A stretch of DNA of 64,000 nucleotides, taken from positions 1-64,000 of the forward strand of contig JAGVSM010000230.1 of assembly GCA_022494885.1 (NCBI GenBank). Direction: 5' to 3'. The position numbers and the translations under genes were made by a program. Below, one piece after another: positions 21,905-32,706 of the stretch. This stretch comes from Micrasema longulum. Its lineage: Eukaryota > Arthropoda > Insecta > Trichoptera > Brachycentridae. The notes beneath the pieces were generated by a model. That model was not told where the DNA came from. It ran no database searches and saw nothing but the letters and a program-made list of their open reading frames with translations. Position 1 is the stretch's first letter, and every line of letters starts with the position of its first letter.

Positions 21905-22127
21905 CTTCATATATAACCCTTTTTTTCCCATCCATGTCTTTGTTGATTTCGCAGACGTAGGCCTTTCTCTGACAACATTGTCCTAACCTCCAAAGCACTT
22001 CGGCGAGCTCTGGATTACTATTGCCAGATCTTCGAAATTTGGCTTCGAGATCCTTAAGGATCTTCACGGCCGTGATTAGGTCCTCATTTCTGCCGTTAAT
22101 TAAGAGCTCATCTACATTGGACAGCAT
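21905..22127 (-). CDS. RMDN: RMDN-family cassette 2, first recognisable exon (4')
   Basis: Follows ATAATTACAG and opens ATG CTG TCC (MLSNVDELLINGRNEDLITA, then VKILKDLEAKFRRSGNSNPE and LAEVLWRLGQCCQRKAYVC), with donor GAAG|GTTATT, phase 1. It is homologous to exon 4 (46267-46495: ILSASDAF... AEVLWRMGKCCQRMANVC). Because a 3' splice site directly precedes the ATG, it is an internal exon. It is phase-0 compatible with donor 47810 of the N-terminal exons, or preceded by an unseen non-coding exon. The ATG could then start a 241-residue TPR-only protein. No N-terminal coding exon specific to this cassette is visible between 22.1 and 34.1 kb. Confidence 0.88.
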
Positions 22128-22152
22128 CTGTAATTATTAAATAAAACATAAT

Positions 22153-22466
22153 ATCAACATATTACTACAGATATGAAGAACATTTTAGAGAAGGTAATAT
22201 AGAAGTCTAGGCATCTACAGGGCGTATGACCTGTCATTGGCTGGTTTAAGTGGCCACTTTACACACTGTGTAACATTCACCATTTTTTTAAATATCTATA
22301 TTCCTTCAATTCTTTCACCTGTTGATGTTTGTGAAGTTCCATATTACCTTTTCTTAAATGTTCTTCATCTCTGTTGTAATATGTTAATATAAACAGCTCC
22401 CCAGGGAGTTGAATCCAGTCCTTGTCTACAAAAATTTGGACAAACTCAAAATATTGTTGATATTTT
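22153..22466. mobile_element. Foldback-family element (subfamily B)
   Basis: Left CATATTACTACAGATATGAA is mirrored by TTCATCTCTGTTGTAATATG. Beyond this lie CTCCCCAGGGAG, GTCCTTGTCTACAAAAATTT and the family end AATATTGTTGAT. The core CTGTCATTGGCTGGTTTAAG and ACACACTGTGTAACA are present once. It is 26 bp upstream (genomically right) of RMDN exon 4'. Confidence 0.75.
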
Positions 22467-22916
22467 ATTTTATTTTATTTGGGAAATCAACAGTTCTACA
22501 TGCATATTTTTAGTAAACAAACAGATATAGTGTTTAACTCAGAACTAATAACAGATTTCCACATAGTATACAAAGTTAGTAAAGAAAATATATTACATAT
22601 CAAATAAATACATACAATTTATACATATAAAAATTATATTTTCATGTACTCAATAATCAAAGAATTTTTTAATATTTATTTTAAGAACATTAAGTTACTG
22701 TAAATTGGGCGGGATCAGGACAAGAATGCTATTTTAGATATGACATAGGCTTCTTAATACTATCTGTTCTGATACTCACGTATTGTGTCCATGTTAACTA
22801 CATTTTTTTTCAAGTTTTAGTTTTTCGTCTAAAATTACATCAGTGGCTAATTTATGAATTGAGTTGAAGGATTCTAGTTGAAAGAGTTCAGTCATATTTA
22901 ATTAATAACTCTAGAG

Positions 22917-23687
22917 CAGTGTTTCCCACGGTGGGTTGTACGCCCCACTGGTGGGGCATAACGCCTCAGAGGTGGGGCACCACGCTTCAGAGATGAGACA
23001 CGTCGGCTTTCCACATATAAAGGGGAATACTCATCGGTCATACAAAAACATGCCTGAGATGTACAAAATTGAAATATACGCCAAACTGTACTTAAAATAG
23101 AATGAAACCCATTACAATTTCAATAATTATCTGAAAACACAGAAACTGTGCAGGATGTAGGAATAATGGCATGGATTTGCGAAGATACTAACACAAAATA
23201 TCCTAATATTACTTTGCATGACAGAAAATTATTATTACCCTTTCCCTCATCGTATTTGGTGGAATGTGGTTTTAGCGTCATAAGCAATTTACTCGTTTAA
23301 AAATAAAATCGATTGGATATAACTAATAGAGGTATAGAGGGGACCTAAGACTGAAATTAACCAAGGTAGATCCGGACATCAAATTTCTTTGTAGCAAGTG
23401 TAACTGAATTTAATCATGAATTCAGCATCGAGATATGTGTGTTTGTACTCGAATTCAATTGTCACTCGTGTTTTATTATTGTTTTCATTTTTATTTTATT
23501 CTACTTAATTACATTTTCAATTTGTGTTTTGTAATCATTTCAGTTTCAGGGGTTTATATGTTTACAAATACATTACAATATGATTTGAAAATTTACCTGC
23601 TGTTTACTTTAAAAAGATGCCGGTGGGGCATCTGACTTTTGAAAAGACTACGGTGGGCCATGGCATAAAGAAAGCTGGGAAACACTG
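22917..23687 (+). mobile_element. hAT transposon with transposase C-terminal remnant
   Basis: The TIR CAGTGTTTCCCA (left) is mirrored by TGGGAAACACTG (right), with an exact 8-bp duplication CTCTAGAG at 22909-22916 and 23688-23695. Near 23240-23410 the translation gives FPSSYLVECGFSVISNLLV and GDLRLKLTKVDPDIKFLC, the C-terminal end of ZBED5/SCAND3-type hAT transposases. The rest of the transposase is missing. Confidence 0.88.
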
Positions 23688-23695
23688 CTCTAGAG

Positions 23696-24060
23696 AGTGA
23701 AATCCAGCCTCTTCTACAAACATTTGAGCATAATGAAATTATTGATGCATTAAATTATGCCCACGTAAGAAGGGTAAGTATATTGTTATTTTAAAAAATA
23801 GTTCAATAAATACATTTAGACAAAGTTTTATTAAGACAATTTTATAGTTTTTTTAAAAATAAAACATTGCTTATTTTCCAGCGCTGTATACATACGCCAT
23901 TTTACATTTGATTAAAACTGTTTTTCATTTGTATGGTATATGCCGTTCTACGTGAGCACAGTTCAATTTGTGAATTCAATGGTGTTGTGAAGTTAATAAT
24001 TTTGAATCAATAATTTGTTTTTGCTTAGTGTAAACGTGAAAAAAAATTATAATTTTAAAG
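23696..24060. other. Unassigned AT-rich stretch
   Basis: No ORF, TIR or tRNA-like box seen. Confidence 0.3.
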
Positions 24061-24519
24061 GCATACTTACATCAACAATGCTTGAATATGTCCAAATGCT
24101 TGCAGACTGGCTGGATTTCCTCCCTAGGGAGTTACTCATATTTAAATTTATTTCAACAGAGCCAGTCTGCAAGCATACTCAAACATTGTTGAATTAACTA
24201 CCTGGTAAAAGAAGAAGTATAAATATTGGAAAATTGTTTTCAGGCGTTGCCTAGTAGGTGATTTTTAGTTCAGCCGGATGAATCTCACCCCCGTGATAAA
24301 GGTTTCAGCTCTTTTACTTCACAAAAGTCACCAGATGGAAGAGTTGAGGAAATGTGGATGTTCAAACATGAGCAGAATGGTGAATGTTACACAGTGTGTA
24401 AAGTGGCCACTTAAAGCAGCCAATGACAGGTCATAAGCCCTGTAAATGCCTAGACTTCCATATTCCCTTCTCAAAAATGTTTTTCCTCTCCGTTGAAATA
24501 AATTTAAGCATACTTACAT
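24061..24519 (-). mobile_element. Foldback-family element (subfamily A) with 12-bp TSD
   Basis: The element 24073-24507 is bounded by GCATACTTACAT on both sides (24061-24072, 24508-24519). Its left end is CAACAATGCTTGAATATGTC; its right end is CTCCGTTGAAATAAATTTAA. Left-arm GCAGACTGGCTGG is mirrored at 24160 (CCAGTCTGCAAGC), then the family body runs on the minus strand to the end. Confidence 0.85.
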
Positions 24520-24759
24520 TTTCAATTTTCAACTAGTCACAAAATACGAAAAATTCTTCTAAACTACAAAATAATTTATGTCTATTGAATTGTAAAACTG
24601 ATAACTTAGTCCAGTAATATTAATATCAGTCAAATCCTAAAATGACCTTATTATCACGTTAATATTTCTCAAACTGTGGAGTGAAATGGGTAGTGTTCAT
24701 ATTTTAAAATTTTTAAAAATTTATTAGATATTTTTTTCTCATAGGATCCCCTCATATAG

Positions 24760-25185
24760 ATGAGGGCATTGGAAGCAAAGATAGCAAGATCCCGTTTTGG
24801 TGTTTTCGAGAAAAATAACAAAAATGCTACACTAATGCCAAAGAGTCTTCATGTTAGAAATGTTATTTTCACTGAACTTAAACTTTAAGATACTAATGAA
24901 TTAGCTTTATTAGAAACACGAATTCTAAAAACTTTAATATTTGTATGGCACGGCCATTTTTAAATTTAAATCTCAAGCCTGTCATTGGTCGAATAAAATG
25001 GCTGATAAATATTGCTATGTTTGCTTCCAAACACTATTTTCAAACCATCAGAAGGATGATTTTAAAGTACATTTGCAACTCAACTCATGATTTTTATAAA
25101 AATAAAGTTTATAAACTACAGAATGAAATCATAACCAAAAAAAAATTTTTTTGGAGGTTGCTATCTTTGCTTCCAATGCCCTCAT
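24760..25185. mobile_element. MITE with perfect 28-bp TIRs
   Basis: 24760-24787 (ATGAGGGCATTGGAAGC...) and 25158-25185 are exact reverse complements. The 426-bp element has no credible ORF. A target duplication could not be settled (flanks TATAG / ATGATA). Confidence 0.75.
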
Positions 25186-25249
25186 ATGATAACTGTCTTT
25201 TTAAGTTTATTACAATTTTATATAGATTTAATACATATTGATTACGGTT

Positions 25250-25690
25250 TCAGATTTGAAATCCCTATTTTGTTAAGGATACCAATTTGTTGGGAAGAGT
25301 CCAAAGACGAGCTACAAAGTTGTCGCCGAGCCTAAAGCGGCTTCCATAAGTGGAGAGACCGGAAACTCTCGGTCTCACAACGCTGCAGGAACGGCGAGAA
25401 AGCGGAGACCCGATAAAGACATACAAGATACTCAACAGTCACTATAGCTGTCCAAATTTGGATCCCATGTTCAAGCTTAAACAAGATGCTCGTCTTCGAG
25501 GCCACAGTTTCAGACTGGAGAAAACCAGATTCAATCTAAGTCCACGGAAACATCTCCTGAGCAATAGGGTTGTTGATGGTTGGAATAGGCTGCCACAAGA
25601 GCTGGTCTCAATATGTAGTCTCAATATGTTTAAAAATGTACTAGATTTGTTTTCGGAAAGGATAAAGTTCACCAACAACTGACTTTAGTT
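25250..25690 (+). mobile_element. LINE C-terminal fragment, sister of 12620-13152
   Basis: Reads PETLGLTTLQERRESGDPIK, then SRLGHSFRLEKTRFNL-like sequence and SNRVVDGWNRLPQELVSICS, colinear with the 12.6-kb copy. It carries frame disruptions near its start. Confidence 0.85.
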
Positions 25691-25750
25691 AAAATAGAAT
25701 TAAGCAAATCGGCTTTAATCTGCTTGCTTAAAATTAAAACAATAATTTTT

Positions 25751-26745
25751 AAATGTTTTGAATATTTCCAAATGCTTGCAGACTGGCTGGATTTCCTCCC
25801 TAGGGAGTTATTCATATATATATTTGTAGCACTGTTGCGCAAAGGGAAAACATTTTTGATAAGGGAATATGAAAGTCTAGGCATTTACAGGGTTTACGGC
25901 CTGTCATTGGCTGGTTTAAGTAGCCACTTAACACACTGTGTAACATCCACCATTCCGCCTATGTTTGAACATCCAAATTTCCTCAACTCTGGAAATCCAG
26001 CCAGTCTGCAAGCATTTGGACATACTCAAAACATTGTTGAATTAACTAGCTGGTAAAAGAAGTATAAAAATTGGAAAAAAAATTCAGGCATTGCCCAGTA
26101 GGTGATTTGGATCAGCCGGATGAATCTCACCCACATGATAAAGGTTTCAGCTCTTTTACTTCACAAAAGTCAACAGACGAAGAGTTGAGGAAATTTTGAT
26201 GTTCAAACATAGGCAGAATGGTGAGTGTTACACACTGTGTAAGGTGGCCACTTAAACCAGCCAATGGCAGGTCATAAGTCCTGTAAATGCCTTTTTAATG
26301 GCCACTTTACACACTGTGTAACTTTCGCCATTCTGCTTATGTTTAAACATCCACATTTCCTCAACTCTTCCATCTGTTGACTTTTACTTCAAAAAAGTCA
26401 AAAGAGGAAGAGTTGAGGAAATTTTGATGTTCAAACATTGGCAGAATGGTGAGTGTTACACACTGTGTAAAGTGGCCACTTAAACCAGCCAATGGCAGGT
26501 CATAAGTCCTGTAAATGCCTTTTTAATGGCCACTTCACACACTGTGTAACTTTCACCATTCTGCCTACGTTTAAACATGTACATTTCCTCAACTCTTCCA
26601 TCTGTTGACTTTTGACTTCCATATTGCCTTCTCGAAAATGTTTTCCCTCTCTGTTGCAACAAATTTAAACCTAAATAACTCCCTGGGGAGGAGATTCAGT
26701 CCTGTCTGCAAACATTTGGACATACTCGAAACATTTTTTAATTTG
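25751..26745. mobile_element. Foldback-family composite, segments in alternating orientation
   Basis: From GAATATTTCCAAATGCTTGC the family sequence runs forward, turns at about 25990 (CTCTGGAAATCCAGCCAGTC) into reverse, then turns again at about 26290, 26390 and 26520 with repeated forward/backward passes over the GTGGCCACTT / ACACACTGTGTA / AGGAAGAGTTGAGGAAATTT block. It ends CATACTCGAAACATTTT. Confidence 0.8.
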
Positions 26746-26964
26746 ATGGGTTTATTTTGTACTATACTTGTAAATATAAACTTTGAGATGTTCTAATCGT
26801 ACGAGGTTAGCTTATTATCATTTATAACCTCTGAACTTATGATAACTGTTGATTCTTGAAATGGAAAAATATTTATTTATCTAATTATGTAATTCTAAAA
26901 AGGAAGTTTATGTTTTGTTTTATTTTACATTTGCACTAAGGGCCGTGCACAAAAAAGTCAATTA

Positions 26965-27025
26965 AAAAACATATTACAGCAGAGATAGAGAAGATTTTAG
27001 AGAAGGATATATGGAAGTCTATGGT
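26965..27025 (+). mobile_element. Foldback-family fragment (subfamily B)
   Basis: ACATATTACAGCAGAGATAG and AGAGAAGGATATATGGAAGT only. Confidence 0.6.
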
Positions 27026-27037
27026 CCTTAAATTTTT

Positions 27038-27232
27038 TTTTTTTTCTAAAAAAATTAATATTAGCGTTCTTATAATTTACCCAATTATTTCAATTTTGAT
27101 GACCATTTTCAACGAGTTGTAAATAACTCACTATTAGAAAATGGGAACCAAGTTGGGGTAGAGTGGGGTTCGAAGCTCGGACCTCTGATTCGTGAGTCCG
27201 CAACACTAGCCATGGGACCACAACCCGATTCT
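27038..27232 (-). repeat. tRNA-derived SINE, family 1
   Basis: Minus strand: GGTTGTGGTCCCATGGCTAG, B box region CTTCGAACCCC, body TTGGTTCCCATTTTCTAATA and GTTGAAAATGG. Confidence 0.7.
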
Positions 27233-27234
27233 AT

Positions 27235-27768
27235 AGCTATATAGCTCGATTAAAATGACAGCTGCCAAACTAATGTCAATAGTGATGGGAAATTACTGAT
27301 CACTGATCACTGATCATTATTATTATTATTATGGATAACTTATATAGCGCCATTTTCGTAATAAAATACCTCAAGGGCGCTTTACATAGTGATTCTATTG
27401 TTAAATTAATTTGATTGAAGCTTTTAAATTTATAATTCGATTAAAACAATTTATTTTGCTGTCACATGCTACGGATTTATTCAAATGATTTAGAGAACAA
27501 GTGGGTTTTAAGTTTTTCCGAAACATCACTTCACTTTCACAGCCTCGCACCTCTGCTGGGAGAGCATTCCATGCCATAGGGCCTGCGACCGCAAATGCGC
27601 GTTCACCTAATTTAGTGAAATGTTTGCGTAGAGGTATAATAACTTTTCCTCTCGCCGTAGACGTATCTGATCATGTACCGACCAAATTGATTTTATAAAT
27701 TTTTTCATGCAAACATGAAACTCTGTTTCCAAAAATTGATAATAAACACAAAAACAAGCCTTTTGTAG
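27235..27768. mobile_element. TIR element family C, copy 3, split by an L2-like LINE
   Basis: The left part 27235-27315 (AGCTCGATTAAAATGACAGC...) and the right part 27660-27768 (TTTTTTCATGCAAACATGAA) belong together as in copies 1 and 2. The LINE 27317-27660 lies between. The right end is truncated. Confidence 0.65.
27317..27660 (-). mobile_element. L2/CR1-like LINE 3' end with ATT-repeat tail
   Basis: Minus strand reads HFTKLGERAFAVAGPMAWNA, LPAEVRGCESEVMFRKNLKP and TCSLNHLNK, the standard C-terminus of CR1/L2 reverse transcriptases. 'GGCGCTATATAAGTTATCC' and an (ATT)n tail follow. A plus-strand relative is at 35690-35945, and a tail fragment at about 21150-21200. Confidence 0.85.
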
Positions 27769-28400
27769 CTAACGCGCTACCGGCGTCGTGTTGTGGTTCC
27801 GCTGCAGTCACTAAAGCGCACGTCCCGATCCACTGGTTGTAAGGCAGAGGAGGCTAGGCGATCTTGCTGACTCGCCAAGGCTGGAGATGTCCTTAGAAGG
27901 GCCTCTTACTTCTGACTGAAGTGATTGTCTATTATTAAATGTGCATCTTATATACTGTTCGCGCTACGTGCCCCACCATTCACCCCGCGACAAACTAAAA
28001 ATATTGTCGATTATTTATATTACGTACATATTATGTACTTACATGTAGGTACAAATAAATGATATTTTTTTGTAGATTACCTATAAAATAAATCACGGCT
28101 TGCCACTGGTAGGAATTGGTGGGTTGCCATTGAAAAGTCAGTAAGTGGTTATATACAAATATTTATTGAAATGTTTGATAACAAAATTAACACTTAAAAT
28201 ACTCATACTAACCCAATACCCTTATAATACTTAAGTCTTAGTAAAAAATAATATAATATAAAAATACAAACTTAAAACCACTATACAGATACAATATTCT
28301 ATAAAGCACCTATAGTTATTTATTTATTTGACAATTGGATGTGTATATGCAGAAAAGATCCAACTCACTTTGGATCTTTTTTGAATTTATTGTAAAAATC
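27769..28400. other. Unassigned stretch
   Basis: 27769-27990 is more GC-rich than its surroundings (GTAGCTAACGCGCTACCGG) and could be part of an LTR, but no paired end is seen. 28000-28400 is plain AT-rich sequence. Confidence 0.25.
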
Positions 28401-28404
28401 AATA

Positions 28405-29069
28405 GAGAATATCTCAACAATGTTTGAGTATGTCCAAGTGCTTGCAGACTGGCTGGGCCTCCCTAGGGAGTTGTTCATATTTAAATCTATTTCAACAGAG
28501 AGGGAAAACGTTTTTGAGAAGGTAATATGGAAGTCTAGGCATTTACAGGGCTTATGACCTGTCATTGGCTGGTTTAAGTAGGTTCTCCCTAGGGAGTTGT
28601 TCATATTTAAATATATTTCAACAGAGAGGGAAAACGTTTTTGAGAAGGGAATATGGAAGTCTAGGCATTTACAGGGCTTATGACCAACTCCCTAGGGAGA
28701 AAGTCCAGCCAGTCTGCAAGCATTTGGACATACTCAAACATTGTTGAATTACTACCTGGTAAAAGAAAAAGTATAAAAATTGGAAAATTGTTTTCAGGCG
28801 CTGCCTAGTAGGTGATTTGGTTCAGCCGGATGAATCTCACCAACATCATAAAGGTTTCAGCTCCTTTACTTCACAAAAGTCAACAGATGGAAGAGTTGGG
28901 GAAATGTGCATGTTCAAACATGGGCAGAATGGTGAATGTTACACAGTGTGTAAAGTGGCCACTTAAACCAGCCAATGACAGGTCATAAGCCCTGTAAATG
29001 CCTAGACTTCCATATTCTCTTCTCAAAAACGTTTTCCCTCTCTGTTGAAATAGATTTAAGAGAATATCT
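28405..29069. mobile_element. Foldback-family element (subfamily A), 10-11-bp TSD, internal duplication
   Basis: The element 28415-29059 is flanked by GAGAATATCT (28405-28414; 29060-29069). It starts CAACAATGTTTGAGTATGTC and ends TCTGTTGAAATAGATTTAA. The left arm is present twice in tandem (TCCCTAGGGAGTTGTTCATA at about 28460 and 28585); the rest of the family then reads on the minus strand, so about 200 bp of each end can pair. Confidence 0.85.
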
Positions 29070-29429
29070 CATTTATATTTAAACAAAAAAGATCCATCTG
29101 GTTCGACAAACACTTACGTAGTAATTTTTTGACTTTTGTCAATTTTAAAACACGGTCCATAATGCAATACTAGAATTTTACATTTTGCAAAAAGAGTCCA
29201 ATGATATTTGGTCTCAATGTAGTTGTAAAATGTTTTCGTATAAAAGATACGTAATGTAATTTTTTGCATCAGCAATAGTGCAAATGCAAATATTCCGTCT
29301 ACTTCATATTATTACGATTCTACGGCAGAACAAAGTCTGTCTTCTGACATACGTGAGAATGTATTTGGCGAAAATGTTTTTATTTTTGAAACTGAGGAAT
29401 CCGAAATATCAAATGTTTATTTAAAATTG
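29070..29429. other. Unassigned AT-rich stretch
   Basis: Nothing supported. Confidence 0.3.
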
Positions 29430-29620
29430 TGTTTTCACACTGGAATATTTCTTAGTCCCTAGATTGACACCTGAAGCCCAAAACTGATCATCTTACCTTC
29501 ATGTAACAAAAGTGATCAAAGTGATCAAGATTCGCTAATAATTCTAAATTATCCCTGGATACGCTACAATAGGTGTACCAATGCAGTGCCCTATGCACAA
29601 TTAGGTGTGTAAATTGAATG
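29430..29620 (+). repeat. SINE family 2, body only
   Basis: TTCATGTAACAAAAGTGATC and ACCAATGCAGTGCCCTATGC are shared with 13829-13950. The tRNA-like head is absent. Confidence 0.6.
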
Positions 29621-30022
29621 ATGATGATGCAAGATAATAAATATATTTTTTTGCATTTAAGAATCTTAAAATCTGTTTAAGCAAAAATGATCCAGCTCCA
29701 TAAATAGGCATACAACTCATAAATAAAATGTTGATTTTGAACAAATGAAACACCATTGGCAAGATAAATACTATTTCCATCATTAATAATAATTTTTCAA
29801 ATCACCTGAGCAACTTCGGCGCCTGAGCAACGAGGGAACTCGGTCTCGCGGAAGAAGTCCTACTGATGTACAGACTCGGAGACAAAAGCAACTGGCATCT
29901 CTCTTCAAAAGGCCTCCAGTTGCTCAACCACAAATAACTATCGACGTGCTTAAAAACATGCTAAGCATTTGAGCGATCAAAATGAACAATAATGAACATG
30001 CTTAAGTTATCGCAGTCATAAG

Positions 30023-30260
30023 TCAACGTGTTGGTTTGTTTTTTGTTTTCCTCGTAAATAAATACAGTTCATTGGCGAGTCCACTTCGCACCGAGGAGTT
30101 GTAAAGAGTTCTCAGTACACGAGTATTTTTGAAAACCCTGGCAGTACGCAGAACGAATCTTAACATCTTCAATGCATTACCACTGATTGTCTCTATGTGT
30201 TCATGAAATGTCAGGGTGCTCACAAATCTAACGCCCAGATCCTTCATTTGATGTTCGTAT
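30023..30260 (-). mobile_element. LINE RT fragment
   Basis: Minus strand reads MKDLGVRFVSTLTFHEHIET, ISGNALKMLRFVLRTARVF and LRTLYNSSVRSGL. This is the 'KDLGV.FD..L.F..HI......A...LGFI.R....F' block of Jockey-type RTs. Confidence 0.75.
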
Positions 30261-30289
30261 CAGATTCTGGTCATTCATTTTGTAGCCAA

Positions 30290-30505
30290 AATAATAGAGT
30301 TTTTTATATTCACCTGATCTAGCCACCAGCGATTACCAAGTATTTCCAAAACTCAAGGAACGTAGATGAGCGGTTGGTAGGGGTCGGAAAAATATTCTAC
30401 CAGGAAGCTATAGAAATGTTGGAGCTTCGCTGTACAAGTCCAGGGAGACAATGTCGAAAAATAAGGTATAAAAAACTCTCATCCACTTCGAAATAGGTCA
30501 GGCCC
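30290..30505 (+). mobile_element. mariner transposase C-terminal remnant
   Basis: Translation gives a decayed 'YSPDLA.SDY..F.KLKE', and FYQEAIEMLELRCTSPGRQC, which aligns with 'FY..GIE.LE.RW.KCI...GDYVEK' of mariner transposases. No TIRs found. Confidence 0.55.
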
Positions 30506-30514
30506 GAAGCATAT

Positions 30515-30970
30515 TGATTTATTTATATATATGCCCAATGGGCATTTTTAAGGACATATTTATGCATAGAAAATTATTATAAAAAAAGTAGAAAGACACA
30601 ATGGTATATAGTAGACTTGGTGGGAGTGGAAGCGGGAGAGAGGTGTTTAAATTTTAATTTGATTCAGTGATCGTTTGAAAGAAGACAACTTGCTATCAAA
30701 GAAATCAAGACTGGTATGTTTGTTGGCAGACCCAAGAATTCTGGACATAGGGGAATGATAACTATAGTTAGTTCTATGGTTATCGGTATGAAAGAGTAAG
30801 TTTTGTCTGAGGTTTCTAGTTGGGATATTAAATTTTTTTGAGCTCAGTAGTTCAGGCGCATCGAAGAGTGAATCGAGAATTTTAAATAGGACTATAAGGT
30901 CGGATTTATTTCGATGGTCTTGAAGAGAAGATATATTTAGGGTAGTTTCTAACTCATTATACCAGCCAAA
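30515..30970 (-). mobile_element. LINE (Jockey/CR1 group) C-terminal fragment
   Basis: Minus strand reads ETTLNISSLQDHRNKSDLIV, LFKILDSLFDAPELLSSKKF, NIPTRNLRQNLLFHTDNHRT and NYSYHSPMSRILGSANK. It is well preserved. Its 3' tail lies at about 30520-30540. Confidence 0.75.
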
Positions 30971-31089
30971 CCTCGCATATTATTATTGATGGAGAGTTCG
31001 TAAGTGAAGGGAAAATTCAAATCTAGGCATCTAAACAGCTTATGACCCATCGTTGGTCTGTTTGATGGATGCAAATGTAAATTTATATC

Positions 31090-31245
31090 CTAGACTTGTC
31101 GTGCGACGACAGGAGAGGAGAGTAAAAGAAGTGCTGGAAGGCCATCGAAGGGATGGACCGATGACATTGCGCAGATAGCTAGTGGCGTCTGGATGCGGAG
31201 GGGTCAAGACAGCACAACTAGAAACTACGTTTGTTGAGCATTAAA
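31090..31245 (+). mobile_element. RTE-like LINE fragment
   Basis: RSAGRPSKGWTDDIAQIASG followed by VWMRRGQDSTTRNY matches the 'GRP..RWTDD(I/L)...AG..W....QDR..WR' tail of RTE-type LINE proteins. Confidence 0.65.
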
Positions 31246-31459
31246 TATGATGAATAATACCATAGTTCTTAACTAGTCAACATTTCTAATATTACAAAAT
31301 ATAAATTATACAAAGTTATTAACAATTAAACTGGCCTATCAATCGTCCAATTTATAGACAGACATCTTCTGATCACAAGTTTAGAGATAATGAGAAAAAA
31401 ATCTTAGATTTTTAAGGCCATTAAGATGCACAATTAATTTTTTAAAGCTCTTATGCCGT

Positions 31460-32185
31460 GTGTCGTTCGAGGAAGGATAAAAGCAGAGTGAACGCAGTCG
31501 AAATACAATCTCTTAGACAAATGTGTGGGAAATCAATGTATGACAGGGCTACGAATGATGAAATTGGCGAGAGTGCATATCTGAGACACTTATAAATTGA
31601 TAAGATTAAGAAAGGGTCTCTGAGATTGTTTGGTCATGCAGAACAAAATAATGATGCGAATAGAACGAACGGATGATGAAAGAATGGTAAAACAGATATT
31701 TTTCTGTACTTTTGCTTTATTATGCATTTTTTTTGTTAACATGTTGTAACTTTATATTTTATTAAATAAAAAAATTAATTAAAAATATATGGCGAGAGTG
31801 AACGGTAACATAGGACGAAGACGACCAAGGAAGACGTGGCATGATCAGATAAACCAAAATCTTAAGTCTGGTTATATCAAAAACAGACAGAACCGAAGGC
31901 CATGCATGACAAGATGTATGAATGTGGAAGAAGCTGGGAATGAATGCCAGGATAGACGTGTGCGGTGGTCCATTCTGTCTCCTTTCTGCCAACCCTAATC
32001 ATTAAAAAATATTCATATAAATTTACAGTATATCCAAAGAAATTTTTTGAAATTTTGTGTAAAAACTGTATTAAATGTTAATTAGTATGAATGTATTATT
32101 ATTTTGTGTTTTTTTCTTTATATATTCGATGTTTTTTTTTTTTTTCCTCGTATATTCAAAATTATATAAACTCTAATAAATAAAC
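31460..32185 (+). mobile_element. RTE-like LINE 3' part
   Basis: RVNAVEIQSLRQMCGKSMYD (from about 31490), GSLRLFGHAEQNN, then ARVNGNIGRRRPRKTWHDQI and TRCMNVEEAGNECQDRRVR (31789-31998). A short AT-rich insertion lies at about 31690-31785. It is the same family as 36897-37405. Confidence 0.7.
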
Positions 32186-32299
32186 AACTACAACAGAGTA
32201 AGTCACTCTCCAAGCACAAGAGTTAGTCTCTTTTTGTCCTTTTACAAAATTTATTAATAAAAAAAAATTTAAAAAACTTGCGGACAAAATTATCTAATT

Positions 32300-32500
32300 T
32301 TCTGATCATGTCAGGTCTTTCCTGGTCGACCTCGTCTTACATTACCATTAATTTTCGCCATATATATCTGTTTTAGCATCCTTTTGTTCCATTCGTTCTA
32401 CATGACCAAACCATCTCAGTGACCCTTTATAATTATACGTGTCTCAGATTTGCACTCTCATGATTTCTTCATTCGTAACCCTGTCGTAGTTTGCTAGCAT
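32300..32500 (-). mobile_element. RTE-like LINE fragment, inverted
   Basis: Minus-strand translation includes MAKINGNVRRGRPGKT and a 'GSLRWFGHVERME'-like stretch, matching 31460-32185 in reverse orientation. Confidence 0.6.
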
Positions 32501-32706
32501 TCGCAGCCGACAGCCCTGTGACACGACGCTTAAAGCCCGCGTTGCACAATATTTTTTACTGTCAAATGGATAAGCCGACCTCTCGTTCCGGAGTCAGTGT
32601 GTTGAGAGTACCACGTGTAATACGGGCTCGCAATATGACACTCCCCGCCCGCACCCCCTTCGTTCTGGATGACATTAGGGAACAGTCTTTTGTTGTGGTC
32701 TAGCGA

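Noticed and set aside
21693..22127. Reading the 144-codon minus frame as one exon
   Set aside because: Homology to exon 46267-46495 stops exactly at the GAAG|GTTATT donor; the rest is intron read-through.
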